From Foliimonas ilicis (GTDB lineage Bacteria > Pseudomonadota > Alphaproteobacteria > Rhizobiales > Rhizobiaceae): 64,000 nucleotides of DNA. Below, in pieces: positions 17,188 through 24,906 of the stretch (the first letter of the stretch is position 1; the number at the start of each line of letters is the position of its first letter). Below the pieces are notes generated by a model. The model did no database searches, had not been told where the DNA came from, and worked only from the letters and a program-made list of their open reading frames with translations. Location of the stretch: assembly GCF_039939195.1 (NCBI RefSeq), contig NZ_JBDUUH010000001.1, positions 496,001-560,000 of the forward strand, written 5' to 3'. The position numbers were made by a program, and so were the translations under genes.

Positions 17188-17528
17188 TGACGGGCTTGGA
17201 CGGCTCCTTTTTCAGATTGCATGAAAAGGGAGCGGATGTGTTTGTGCGGCTGACGCCAAAGTCTTCGGCAGACAGAATAGGCCCGGTCGAGCAGCTTTCC
17301 GACGGAAAAGCGCATCTAACGGCAAGGGTTCGGGCTGTTCCTGATAAGGGGGCGGCCAATGCGGCCCTGGAAAAGCTTCTGGCATCCGAGCTGGGATTGC
17401 CGCGCAGCGACGTGAAGATGGTTTCAGGTTCGACGTCGCGATTGAAGACTGTCAGGCTGGACGGCGTTCCAGGAAAACTGCGGGCAGTGCTCGAAGCAAT
17501 TGCCGCGCAGGCCAAACCTCAGAATTAA
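17187..17528 (+). CDS. yggU: DUF167 (YggU) family protein
   Basis: 113-residue DUF167 protein. Diagnostic segments are RLTPKSSADRIGPVEQL near residue 22, VRAVPDKGAANAALEKLLA near 50 and VSGSTSRLKTVRLDG near 81. Function unknown. Translationally coupled to yggT by a one-base overlap. It converges on ppa, with a hairpin between. Confidence 0.92.
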   Translation: MTGLDGSFFRLHEKGADVFVRLTPKSSADRIGPVEQLSDGKAHLTARVRAVPDKGAANAALEKLLASELGLPRSDVKMVSGSTSRLKTVRLDGVPGKLRAVLEAIAAQAKPQN

Positions 17529-17538
17529 TCAGAAAAGC

Positions 17539-17566
17539 AGCAGCGAGCCTGAACAGGCCCGCTGCT
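17539..17566 (-). terminator. Terminator-like hairpin between yggU and ppa
   Basis: AGCAGCG (17539-17545) pairs with CGCTGCT (17560-17566), and GCCT (17547-17550) with AGGC (17555-17558), one mismatch, loop GAAC. On the minus strand a TTTT run follows, so it probably ends ppa transcription. Confidence 0.65.
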
Positions 17567-17578
17567 CGATGATACGTA

Positions 17579-18109
17579 TTACTTGGACTTGGCGCGCTCG
17601 ATCGCCTCGACGATCATCTTTTTTGCGTGGGAAGCGTCGCGCCAGCCGCCGATCTTGACCCATTTGCCGGGCTCGAGATCCTTGTAGTGCTCGAAGAAAT
17701 GCGTGATCTGCTGAAGCGTGATTTCCGGCAGGTCGGTGTAGTTCTGGATGTTCTCGTAGCGGCGCGTGATATGCGGCGACGGCACGGCCAGGATTTTCTC
17801 GTCCTCGCCGGCATTGTCTTCCATCACCAGAACGCCGATCGGGCGGACATTGATGACGCAGCCGGGAATGAGTTCGCGCGTGTTGCAGACTAGAACGTCG
17901 ATCGGATCACCATCGCCCGACAGCGTGTGGGGAACGAAGCCGTAATTGCCGGGATAACGCATCGGCGTGTAGAGAAAGCGATCCACGACAAGCGCGCCCG
18001 CTTCCTTGTTCAGTTCGTATTTGATTGGCTCGCCGCCGACAGGCACTTCGATGATGACGTTGACGTCATCCGGAGGGTTCTCGCCAGTGGAAATTGCTTC
18101 GATACGCAT
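17579..18109 (-). CDS. ppa: Inorganic pyrophosphatase
   Basis: 176-residue soluble family I pyrophosphatase, normal bacterial length, hydrolysing PPi to drive biosynthesis. The signature DGDPIDVLV with the metal-binding aspartates lies near residue 66; VDRFLYTPMRYPGNYGFVP and the C-terminal KWVKIGGWRDA are also typical. ATG 18109 gives the family start MRIEAISTG; the longer open frame upstream has no homology. Confidence 0.96.
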   Translation of the reverse strand: MRIEAISTGENPPDDVNVIIEVPVGGEPIKYELNKEAGALVVDRFLYTPMRYPGNYGFVPHTLSGDGDPIDVLVCNTRELIPGCVINVRPIGVLVMEDNAGEDEKILAVPSPHITRRYENIQNYTDLPEITLQQITHFFEHYKDLEPGKWVKIGGWRDASHAKKMIVEAIERAKSK

Positions 18110-18299
18110 ATGACTGTCCTTTTCGGAGGCATCATCCAGGAAATCGAGCCGCCCTCTCGCGCGGATGATGCGATCATGAAACACGAGCGTCCCGCTTGCC
18201 TGGAAGCGGAACGAAAACGCATTCCCGATAGCCGCACATGCGCCGGGAAGCAAGGCGTGAGAAGTTGTGATTTGTCGTGAACGGCGTCCGGAGAGGGCT

Positions 18300-18806
18300 T
18301 TATTCCCAGACGAAGGCTACTTTTCGCAACGCTTTCTGGTCGAATATTTCTACGCCCTCGGCAACATCGCGACCGCCAGCGCCAAGATAAAACTGCACGG
18401 CATTCTGATTGTCTTCGAGCGCCCATACGACGAGGCCCTTGAGGCCGTGGGCGGAAAGTTTTTCGCGTGCTGCGGCAAACAGGCGGCTACCCAAACCAAC
18501 GCCCTGATATTCCGGGCGCAGATAAAGCTCGTAAATTTCGCCTTCCTGCGCGAGGTCGCGGGCGCGGTTGCGGCCAACCGTTGCGTAGCCGGCAATCTTG
18601 CCGCCGATCTCGATAACCAGAACGGTCGCCGCGCGGCGAATGGCATTGGCCCACCATTCCGTACCGCGGCGGCTGATCATGCTGTTCAGCGCGCGATGCG
18701 GGATGATGCCAGCATAAGCGCCGCGCCATGCCTCATGATGCACGTCGGCAATCGCCTGCGCGTCCGTCGGTCCAGCCTTGCGAATATCGATCGTTATCGT
18801 CTTCAT
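18300..18806 (-). CDS. GNAT family N-acetyltransferase
   Basis: 168-residue single GNAT domain. The acetyl-CoA-binding segment is ELYLRPEYQGVGLGSRLFAA (R/Q-x-x-G-x-G) near residue 93; upstream strands read ADVHHEAWRGAYAGIIP and IAGYATVG. The substrate is unknown. It lies downstream of the lemA/TPM genes on the same strand, with a 69-nt gap. Confidence 0.9.
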   Translation of the reverse strand: MKTITIDIRKAGPTDAQAIADVHHEAWRGAYAGIIPHRALNSMISRRGTEWWANAIRRAATVLVIEIGGKIAGYATVGRNRARDLAQEGEIYELYLRPEYQGVGLGSRLFAAAREKLSAHGLKGLVVWALEDNQNAVQFYLGAGGRDVAEGVEIFDQKALRKVAFVWE

Positions 18807-18875
18807 GGTTTCTTAACCATAAACTCGCGCAAAAACATTGCAAGCATGTCTGCGCGGCTGGCGAGTTTGTCCGAT

Positions 18876-19517
18876 TCAAATTTCGACGAGGTGGTCGTCG
18901 AGCTCGTTCACATCGCCTTGCCGTATCGGGAAATGCGCCTCGAGCAGGCTGGCGACTGCTGCGATTGCACCCAGAAAACCTTCAGTCAGGCGTTTTTGGC
19001 GGGCGTGTTCGATCAAATCGGCCACGATGGCGTTCCATTTGTCCTGCTCGACGCGCTGGTTGATGCCGCTGTCGGCGACAATCTCGGCATAGCGCTCAGC
19101 GAGCGAGACGAAGATCAAAACGCCGGTGCGCGCCGAGGTGATATGGACGTTCCGGGCCAGGAATTGCTTAGCGGCATTGGCATGCGCACGGCGATATTGA
19201 AGATAGCGCGGCACCAGATGAATGCGAAGTGCTGGAAACAGCCATATGACGGCAAGCGCCGACACAAGAGCCAGCAATTGCGCGCCTACGAAAACGTGGA
19301 TCTGTATGCTGAACCACCAGAAATGCAGGAACAACGAAACACCGAAGCTGAGCAGCAGGATTGCTACGGAAAGCGCAAATGCAGCGGGAAAGAAATAGCT
19401 GTCGCTGGAGCGCGCTACGACGCAGTAAATCTCACCGGAGGTGCGGCTTTCGGCTTCACGTATCGCAGAGGCGATTTTCTGATGATCTTCGCTCGTTACA
19501 GATGTCGGACTATTCAT
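18876..19517 (-). CDS. TPM domain membrane protein
   Basis: 213-residue TPM-type protein (COG3762-like). The N-terminus HQKIASAIREAESRTSGEIY opens the TPM fold; two or three membrane spans follow (about 33-53, 60-80 and 84-95), then LVPRYLQYRRAHANAAKQFL and a second TPM part, GVLIFVSLAERYAEIVADSG. Its start codon directly follows the stop of the neighbouring larger TPM gene. Together with lemA they form a three-gene operon of unknown, probably envelope-related, function. Confidence 0.88.
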   Translation of the reverse strand: MNSPTSVTSEDHQKIASAIREAESRTSGEIYCVVARSSDSYFFPAAFALSVAILLLSFGVSLFLHFWWFSIQIHVFVGAQLLALVSALAVIWLFPALRIHLVPRYLQYRRAHANAAKQFLARNVHITSARTGVLIFVSLAERYAEIVADSGINQRVEQDKWNAIVADLIEHARQKRLTEGFLGAIAAVASLLEAHFPIRQGDVNELDDHLVEI

Positions 19518-20369
19518 TTACCAGCTTCCCGATGATCCGCCGCCGCCCGACGAGCCACCGCCGCCGGAAAAGCCTCCACCTCCCGACGAAAACCCGCCGC
19601 CTGACGACCCGGACGACCAGCCGCCGCCCGAAGACGAGCGGGACACGGTGTAGTTGAATTCCATGCCCAGCCATTTGTAGCGGTTCGGCCCGATTTTCCT
19701 GCCGAACCAGCGCGGCAGGATCGCCATTGCGAAACCGCCGAAAAACAGCGTGCCCCAGATCAGTATGAACATGGTGAGCACGATGTCGCCGGTAAAGTCG
19801 CTGCCGCTTTCCTGATTGCGCTGGGCGCGGGCTTCGAGTTCGGCCGAATTGCCTTCCAGCACCATGATGATGTCGTCCACCGCGCGCGAAATTCCGCCGG
19901 AAAAATCACCGGCGCGAAATGCCGGAACCATAGTGTTTTCGATAATCAGCTTTGAGTGCAGGTCGGTCAGCGTGCCTTCCAGCCCGTAGCCGACCTCGAT
20001 GCGCATCTTGCGGTCGGATTTTGCAACCAGCAGCAATATGCCGTTATTTTCACCTGCCTGACCGAGTTTCCGGGCGCGAAAAAGCCGGTTTGCGTAAGGC
20101 TCGATGGCTTCTCCGTCGAGGCTGTCGATGGTGGCGACGACGATCTGATCCGAAGACCTGTCCTCGAAAACCTTGAGCTTTTCCGTCAGTTCCGAGCGGG
20201 TCGAGGCATCGATGATGTTTGCCTGATCGACCACCCTGCCGGTGAGTGCTGGCAGTTCGGCAGCTTGCACCGTGGCCAGAGCGAAGAATGCGAGGACGAT
20301 CGCCAAGACCGCGGTGGTCAGCCACGAAATGCGGCTGACGGACGGCATGCGTTCAGGCGGGAAAATCAT
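19518..20369 (-). CDS. TPM domain protein with glycine/serine-rich C-terminus (YgcG-like)
   Basis: 283 residues. A signal peptide (hydrophobic 16-35, cleavage near VQA-AE) leads into a periplasmic TPM domain: LTGRVVDQANIIDASTRSEL, DQIVVATIDSLDG and NNGILLLVAKSDRKMRIEVG. A membrane span follows (about 197-220), and the last 40 residues are almost only Gly and Ser ending in SGSW. Such tails are typical of the YgcG/COG1512 family. The ATG at 20369 or one at 20348 may start it. It lies 27 nt after lemA. Confidence 0.9.
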   Translation of the reverse strand: MIFPPERMPSVSRISWLTTAVLAIVLAFFALATVQAAELPALTGRVVDQANIIDASTRSELTEKLKVFEDRSSDQIVVATIDSLDGEAIEPYANRLFRARKLGQAGENNGILLLVAKSDRKMRIEVGYGLEGTLTDLHSKLIIENTMVPAFRAGDFSGGISRAVDDIIMVLEGNSAELEARAQRNQESGSDFTGDIVLTMFILIWGTLFFGGFAMAILPRWFGRKIGPNRYKWLGMEFNYTVSRSSSGGGWSSGSSGGGFSSGGGGFSGGGGSSGGGGSSGSW

Positions 20370-20396
20370 GTGATTTGCCGAAACTGCTTATGAATC

Positions 20397-21026
20397 TCAG
20401 CCGCCCGAACCGAAATCCACCTTGGGCGTCTCGATCTTGTCTTCGGCCACGGTGAAATTCTGGAAAGGCTCGTTCGTGGTGAACCAGAGCTTCGCCCAAA
20501 TCAGCGACGGGAAGGTGCGCAGCGTCGTGTTGTAGACGCGCACCGACTCGATGTAATCGCGGCGCGCAACCGCGATGCGGTTTTCCGTGCCTTCGAGCTG
20601 TGCCTGAAGGGCGAGGAAGTTCTGGTTCGCCTTGAGGTCGGGATAGTTTTCCACGACGGCCAGCAGGCGCGACAGCGCGCTGGTCAGGCCGGACTGGCTG
20701 TCCTGAAACGCCTTGAATTTTGCCGGATCGTTCAGCGCATCCGGCGGCAAGGTGACTTGCGTTGCCCTGGCGCGCGCCTCGACGACGGATTCGAGCGTTT
20801 CGCGCTCATGCGATGCGTAGCCTTTTACCGTTTCCACGAGGTTTGGAATGAGGTCGGCACGGCGCTGATACTGGTTCAGCACTTCGCTCCATGAGGCTTT
20901 TGCCTGTTCTTCTGCTGTCGGAATGGTGTTGAAGCCGCAGCCCGCAAGCAGGGGCAAAGCGAGAGCGAGGAAAATCAGCGCGGGAGCCGCGCGCAAGGAC
21001 GGGAACGACAGGCGTTGTGCGAACAT
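20397..21026 (-). CDS. lemA: LemA family protein
   Basis: 209-residue LemA protein. A lipoprotein signal is visible (hydrophobic stretch then LLAGC, Cys near residue 29). The mature part is a long helical domain with NQYQRRADLIPNLVETVKGY and ALSRLLAVVENYPDLKANQN, the strongest LemA signatures. Function is not settled; the family occurs with TPM-domain partners as here. First gene of the lemA-TPM-TPM operon; divergent from the small membrane gene at 21172. Confidence 0.94.
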   Translation of the reverse strand: MFAQRLSFPSLRAAPALIFLALALPLLAGCGFNTIPTAEEQAKASWSEVLNQYQRRADLIPNLVETVKGYASHERETLESVVEARARATQVTLPPDALNDPAKFKAFQDSQSGLTSALSRLLAVVENYPDLKANQNFLALQAQLEGTENRIAVARRDYIESVRVYNTTLRTFPSLIWAKLWFTTNEPFQNFTVAEDKIETPKVDFGSGG

Positions 21027-21171
21027 GGAATATCCCTCGATTCACGATAGAACGGGAAACAATTATCACAAACCCGTTATAAAGGAATGGCGCGCTGAAC
21101 AAGCATGGTGCCTTCGTGGCCCATTTCGTTATGCGTCGAACACGATAAGGATGCTTGCGAGAGGAACGGCA

Positions 21172-21426
21172 ATGGCATCGGGTCACGACGACGACAGGGA
21201 ACGCGAATCGCGGCGCATACTCGACCGCGTTTCAAAAGAGGCGGACAGCAGCCGCATGTCGATGGTGGGACGCACCACGAAACGTGCGCGCGACCATATG
21301 TCGGCGACCGATGCTGACCAATCCGACAGGATCGAATATTGGGGAACGAGGATCGGCCGCATTCTCGGTCTCGGCTTTTGCGTGGTCTTGTTGATCTGGC
21401 TCGTCATTTTCGTGTTGGGCCGCTGA
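21172..21426 (+). CDS. 84-residue protein with C-terminal membrane helix
   Basis: Hydrophilic, Asp/Arg-rich N-terminal half (ASGHDDDRERESRRILDRV) and one C-terminal span (LGLGFCVVLLIWLVIFVLG, about 65-83), i.e. a predicted tail-anchored protein. The middle part contains DQSDRIEYWGTRIGRILGL. I do not recognise a characterised family. The ATG at 21172 is preceded by GAGAGGAACGGCA, an acceptable ribosome-binding site. It ends 7 nt before pdxY and is probably co-transcribed with it. Confidence 0.75.
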   Translation: MASGHDDDRERESRRILDRVSKEADSSRMSMVGRTTKRARDHMSATDADQSDRIEYWGTRIGRILGLGFCVVLLIWLVIFVLGR

Positions 21427-21433
21427 GGGAAGC

Positions 21434-22318
21434 ATGAAAACAGAAGAAAACGGCACGCCGCGTGCTGTCATCGTCATTTCCAGCCATGTGGCGCGCGGAT
21501 CGGTGGGAAACCGTGCGGCGGTATTTGCGCTGGAAACGCTCGGCTTTCCGGTATGGGCCGTGCCGACCGTGATTTTGCCGTGGCACCCGGGACATGGTCG
21601 CGCAACGCGCATCGTCCCCGAGCCTGCGCAGTTCGCGTCGCTGATGAAGGATCTGGCGAATTCGCCTTGGCTTGGCGAAGTCGCGGGCGTGCTTTCCGGC
21701 TATCTGGGAGATGCCGCGCAAGCCGATGCCGTCGCCTCGCTGGTCGGCGCCGTGAAGGCGAAAAACCCTGACGCGCTTTATATTTGCGACCCGGTGATGG
21801 GCGATATGGGCGGGCTTTATGTGCCGACGGAACTGGCCGAAGCACTTCGCGACAGACTGATGCCAATTGCTGATATCGCCACGCCGAACCGCTACGAACT
21901 CGAATGGATGGCGGGCGCGAAGCTGGACGATGCGCGCTCGGTGATTTCCGCAGCGCTCGACGCTGGACCGGCAAAAATGCTGGTGACGTCAGCACCGGCG
22001 ATGATGGCTGGCGGGACGGGCAATCTTCTTTTGACGCCGACCGAAGCCTTTCTTGCTGAGCACCGGACTATAGACCAGCCGCCAAATGGCCTGGGTGATT
22101 TGACCGCCGCGGTCTTTCTCGCGCGTCTGCTCAATGGCCATTCTCCGGAAAAGGCACTGCAATCGACGACCGCTGCCGTCTTCGAGATTCTGGCGCGTAC
22201 CGCCAAGCGTGGCGGCGATGAACTTCAGCTTGAAACGGATGCGCAAAGTCTGTCCCATCCTATGGCGATGGTTCAGCTTCGCCGGTTGATGCATCCGTCG
22301 CGGTCCAAGCGGGTTTAG
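21434..22318 (+). CDS. pdxY: Pyridoxal kinase
   Basis: 294-residue ribokinase-fold enzyme phosphorylating pyridoxal in the B6 salvage route. PdxY-type signatures are VISSHVARGSVGNRAAVFAL near the start, VWAVPTVILPWHPGHG, YICDPVMGDMGGLYV near residue 115, TPNRYELEWMAG, and the anion hole/catalytic region PNGLGDLTAAVFLARL. Normal length. A DUF429 gene follows 2 nt later. Confidence 0.92.
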   Translation: MKTEENGTPRAVIVISSHVARGSVGNRAAVFALETLGFPVWAVPTVILPWHPGHGRATRIVPEPAQFASLMKDLANSPWLGEVAGVLSGYLGDAAQADAVASLVGAVKAKNPDALYICDPVMGDMGGLYVPTELAEALRDRLMPIADIATPNRYELEWMAGAKLDDARSVISAALDAGPAKMLVTSAPAMMAGGTGNLLLTPTEAFLAEHRTIDQPPNGLGDLTAAVFLARLLNGHSPEKALQSTTAAVFEILARTAKRGGDELQLETDAQSLSHPMAMVQLRRLMHPSRSKRV

Positions 22319-22320
22319 CA

Positions 22321-23076
22321 TTGCTTGCCGCGGGCGTAGATGGCTGCAAGGGCGGATGGATTGCCGTTTGGCGGGACGCTGATGGAAATTTTCAGCGCGA
22401 CGTTTTTGCAAGCTTTTCCGCGCTGGTAGATTTCATGCCTGCCGATGCAGTGATCGCCGTCGATATGCCCATCGGGCTGCCAGATTTCACGCATAAAGGC
22501 GGGCGCGGACCGGAGCGCCTTGTGCGACCTTTGATCGGGCAGCGGCAGTCGAGCGTCTTTTCGATACCGTCGCGCGCGGCGGTCTATGCAGATACTCAGC
22601 CATTCACGACACTCGAGGTCTGGTACGAAGCACACAGGCGCGCGAGCGCGGTTGCTATGGAAACGTCCGATCCGCCGCGCGGCGTCTCGATTCAGGCTTT
22701 CGGGATATTCTCGAAAATCAGGGAAATGGACGCTTTGCTGTGCGCCGTTCCCGGCTTGCGAAAGCGCGTGATTGAATCGCATCCCGAAGTGGCGTTCTGG
22801 AAGCTGTATGATGATTGCGCGATGATCCTGCCCAAGAAGATTAAGGGCAGGATCAACCCGGCTGGCATGGAAGAGCGGCGCGCGCTGCTTTCGAGAAGCG
22901 GGTTCGATCCGGGATTTCTTCAGCAAAGCCCGCCGCGCGGTGCTGCGGCGGATGATTTTCTCGATGCCTGTGCGATGCTCGCAATTGCCGAGCGGTTCGC
23001 GCAAGGCGAGGCGATTTCGTTTCCCGACCCGCCGGATATGGACTCAAAAGGCAATCCGATCGCGATCCGGGTTTAG
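22321..23076 (+). CDS. DUF429 family protein
   Basis: 251-residue DUF429 protein with an RNase H-like fold (MLAAGVDGCKGGWIAVWRD start, AVIAVDMPIGLPD near 45, PEVAFW near 155, AADDFLDACAMLA near 210). These acidic positions suggest a predicted nuclease; no function is established. The best start is the TTG at 22321, 2 nt after the pdxY stop. Its stop codon overlaps the stop of the convergent MFS gene by 4 bases. Confidence 0.87.
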   Translation: MLAAGVDGCKGGWIAVWRDADGNFQRDVFASFSALVDFMPADAVIAVDMPIGLPDFTHKGGRGPERLVRPLIGQRQSSVFSIPSRAAVYADTQPFTTLEVWYEAHRRASAVAMETSDPPRGVSIQAFGIFSKIREMDALLCAVPGLRKRVIESHPEVAFWKLYDDCAMILPKKIKGRINPAGMEERRALLSRSGFDPGFLQQSPPRGAAADDFLDACAMLAIAERFAQGEAISFPDPPDMDSKGNPIAIRV

Positions 23077-24299
23077 CGGTTGAGAACGAGGATCGTCGGT
23101 TCGGGAAGCCTGCGCCAGACAAACCAGGACAATACCGCCAGGATAGCCATTCCCGGAATGATGGTTGCCAGCGCAATGACGGGTGCGCCCATCGCCGCGG
23201 CAATCAGACCGCCGACCAGACCGGCACCCATCTGCAGAAAGCCGAGCATCGACGATGCAGCACCCGCCATATGGGGAAAGGGTGCCAGCGCGGCTGTGCT
23301 GATGGCGGGCATGACGAAGGCGATGCCGAATGCATAGAAGCCTGCCGGGATCATGACGTTCAAAAATGTCGGCTCAAAGAGGCGCAGCAGCACTGCAAAA
23401 GCCAGCCCGCCTATGGCGACGCTGATAAGCCCGATCGGGACGATCCTGTATGCGCTGTAGCGTTTCATAAGCTGGCGGACCAAAAGCGAACCGGTGAGAT
23501 AGCCGCCGGATTGCAAAAGCATGCCGAAGCCGAACTGGCTGGGCGTCAGGCCCACGCGTTCGATCAGCACGAAGGGAAGCATTGTCGCCATGGCATAGAG
23601 TGCGCCTGCGGTTCCGGCGATCATCAGGCTGGACGACATGAAATAGGTGCTGCGCACCAGCGTTTTGTAGGATTTGATCAATGCCTTGGGACGGATACGT
23701 CCGAGATCGCGCGTGACGGTTTCTTTCAGGGAAAAGATTGCCAGCAGCGCGATGCCTATGCCTGCCGCCGCCATGACGATGAAGATCGCGTGCCAGCCGG
23801 CAAGTTCCATGGTCAGGCCGCCGATTGTCGGCGCGGTCGCCGGGGCAATCACCAGAATGATGCCGATTAGGTTCATGATGCGGGCGGATTGTTCGCTTGC
23901 GAAAAGATCGCGCACGATGGCGCGGGATATGGCAACGCCGACCGCCGCACCGACGCCCTGCACGAAACGCGCGGCAATCAGCGTGTGGATGTCGGGCGCG
24001 AAGACTGCGGCAATGCTGGCAATCGTGTAGATGCCCATGAAAGCGACCGTCACCGGACGGCGTCCAAGCCCATCGGAAAGCGGCCCGCAAATAAGCTGGG
24101 CAAAGGCGAAGCCTGCGAAATAAAGCGTAAGCGACATTTTCACCATGGCTTCGGTGGTGCCGAAAGCATGGACGATTTCGGGCATTGCCGGTGTGTAGAG
24201 CGCCATTGATGTTGGACCGATGGCGACGAGCATCGCGCCGATTATGCCGACACGGCGCTCCGACATGATCGGGGCTGGCAAGGAAGGCTGCGCGTTCAT
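23073..24299 (-). CDS. Multidrug-type MFS transporter (Bcr/CflA family)
   Basis: 408-residue 12-span transporter of the Bcr/CflA drug-resistance subfamily: SMALYTPAMPEIVHAFGTT in the first span region, GPLSDGLGRRPVTVAFMG at the helix 2-3 loop, and RFVQGVGAAVGVAISRAIVRD, a DHA1-type signature. It starts MNAQPSLPAPIMSERR at 24299, overlapping the MarR gene stop as ATGA, so the pair is co-translated and the regulator probably controls the exporter. The real substrate is unknown. Confidence 0.92.
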   Translation of the reverse strand: MNAQPSLPAPIMSERRVGIIGAMLVAIGPTSMALYTPAMPEIVHAFGTTEAMVKMSLTLYFAGFAFAQLICGPLSDGLGRRPVTVAFMGIYTIASIAAVFAPDIHTLIAARFVQGVGAAVGVAISRAIVRDLFASEQSARIMNLIGIILVIAPATAPTIGGLTMELAGWHAIFIVMAAAGIGIALLAIFSLKETVTRDLGRIRPKALIKSYKTLVRSTYFMSSSLMIAGTAGALYAMATMLPFVLIERVGLTPSQFGFGMLLQSGGYLTGSLLVRQLMKRYSAYRIVPIGLISVAIGGLAFAVLLRLFEPTFLNVMIPAGFYAFGIAFVMPAISTAALAPFPHMAGAASSMLGFLQMGAGLVGGLIAAAMGAPVIALATIIPGMAILAVLSWFVWRRLPEPTILVLNR

Positions 24300-24769
24300 T
24301 GCGTTAGTTCTTCTTTCCGTAGGCCGGATTTGACGGCCGAAATATTGGCGCGCACGCGCTTGAGCATGGTGAGAAAGGCTTCCCACTCATCCGTTTCAAA
24401 ACCCGCTGATGCATCCACCCGCAGCGAAGCACCCACTGGCTGCATGGCAAGCAGAAGCGCATCGGCTTCAGGCGTCAGATGAATATGGTTTGCGCGCCTG
24501 TCGTCAGGATCGGGCTTGCGTTGCACCAGCCCGCGCGCTTCGAGCCGGTCGAGATGCACACTCAACGTCATCGCATCGACGCCAAGGCGCTCGGCCAGAA
24601 CCGTCTGGCGAACTGCACCAGCGCGAGCGGCATGGGTCAGCGTGCGCGCTTCCATTGCCGTCAGGCCAAGACCGGCATCGGAGATGCGTCGATCCATTTC
24701 AGAGCGAACCAGACGCGCAACGTCTGTCACGAGAAAGCCGAAACTTTCCGGATTTACGGGAGAAGCCAT
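24296..24769 (-). CDS. MarR family transcriptional regulator
   Basis: 157-residue MarR protein. The winged helix-turn-helix is visible as MEARTLTHAARAGAVRQTVL, LAERLGVDAMTLSVHLDRLE and the wing RGLVQRKPDPDDRRANHIHL, with the conserved Asp-Arg at the wing. Probably represses itself and the downstream Bcr-type exporter, with which it overlaps by 4 nt. The 137-nt gap to dcp holds its promoter. Confidence 0.93.
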   Translation of the reverse strand: MASPVNPESFGFLVTDVARLVRSEMDRRISDAGLGLTAMEARTLTHAARAGAVRQTVLAERLGVDAMTLSVHLDRLEARGLVQRKPDPDDRRANHIHLTPEADALLLAMQPVGASLRVDASAGFETDEWEAFLTMLKRVRANISAVKSGLRKEELTQ

Positions 24770-24906
24770 AATACTAAGCCTTACTTATTATATGTGGAGC
24801 ATAGTTATTTCGCCTGTCATCGTCAACAACTTGTCAGGGACGGTGCGCACGCCTACATCGGTCAGGCTGACCGTATGCCCGTCCCGAAATTTGGAGAAAT
24901 GCCTCG

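Noticed and set aside
23073..23076. Possible readthrough fusion of DUF429 and the MFS gene
   Set aside because: They are on opposite strands and merely share bases of their stop codons.
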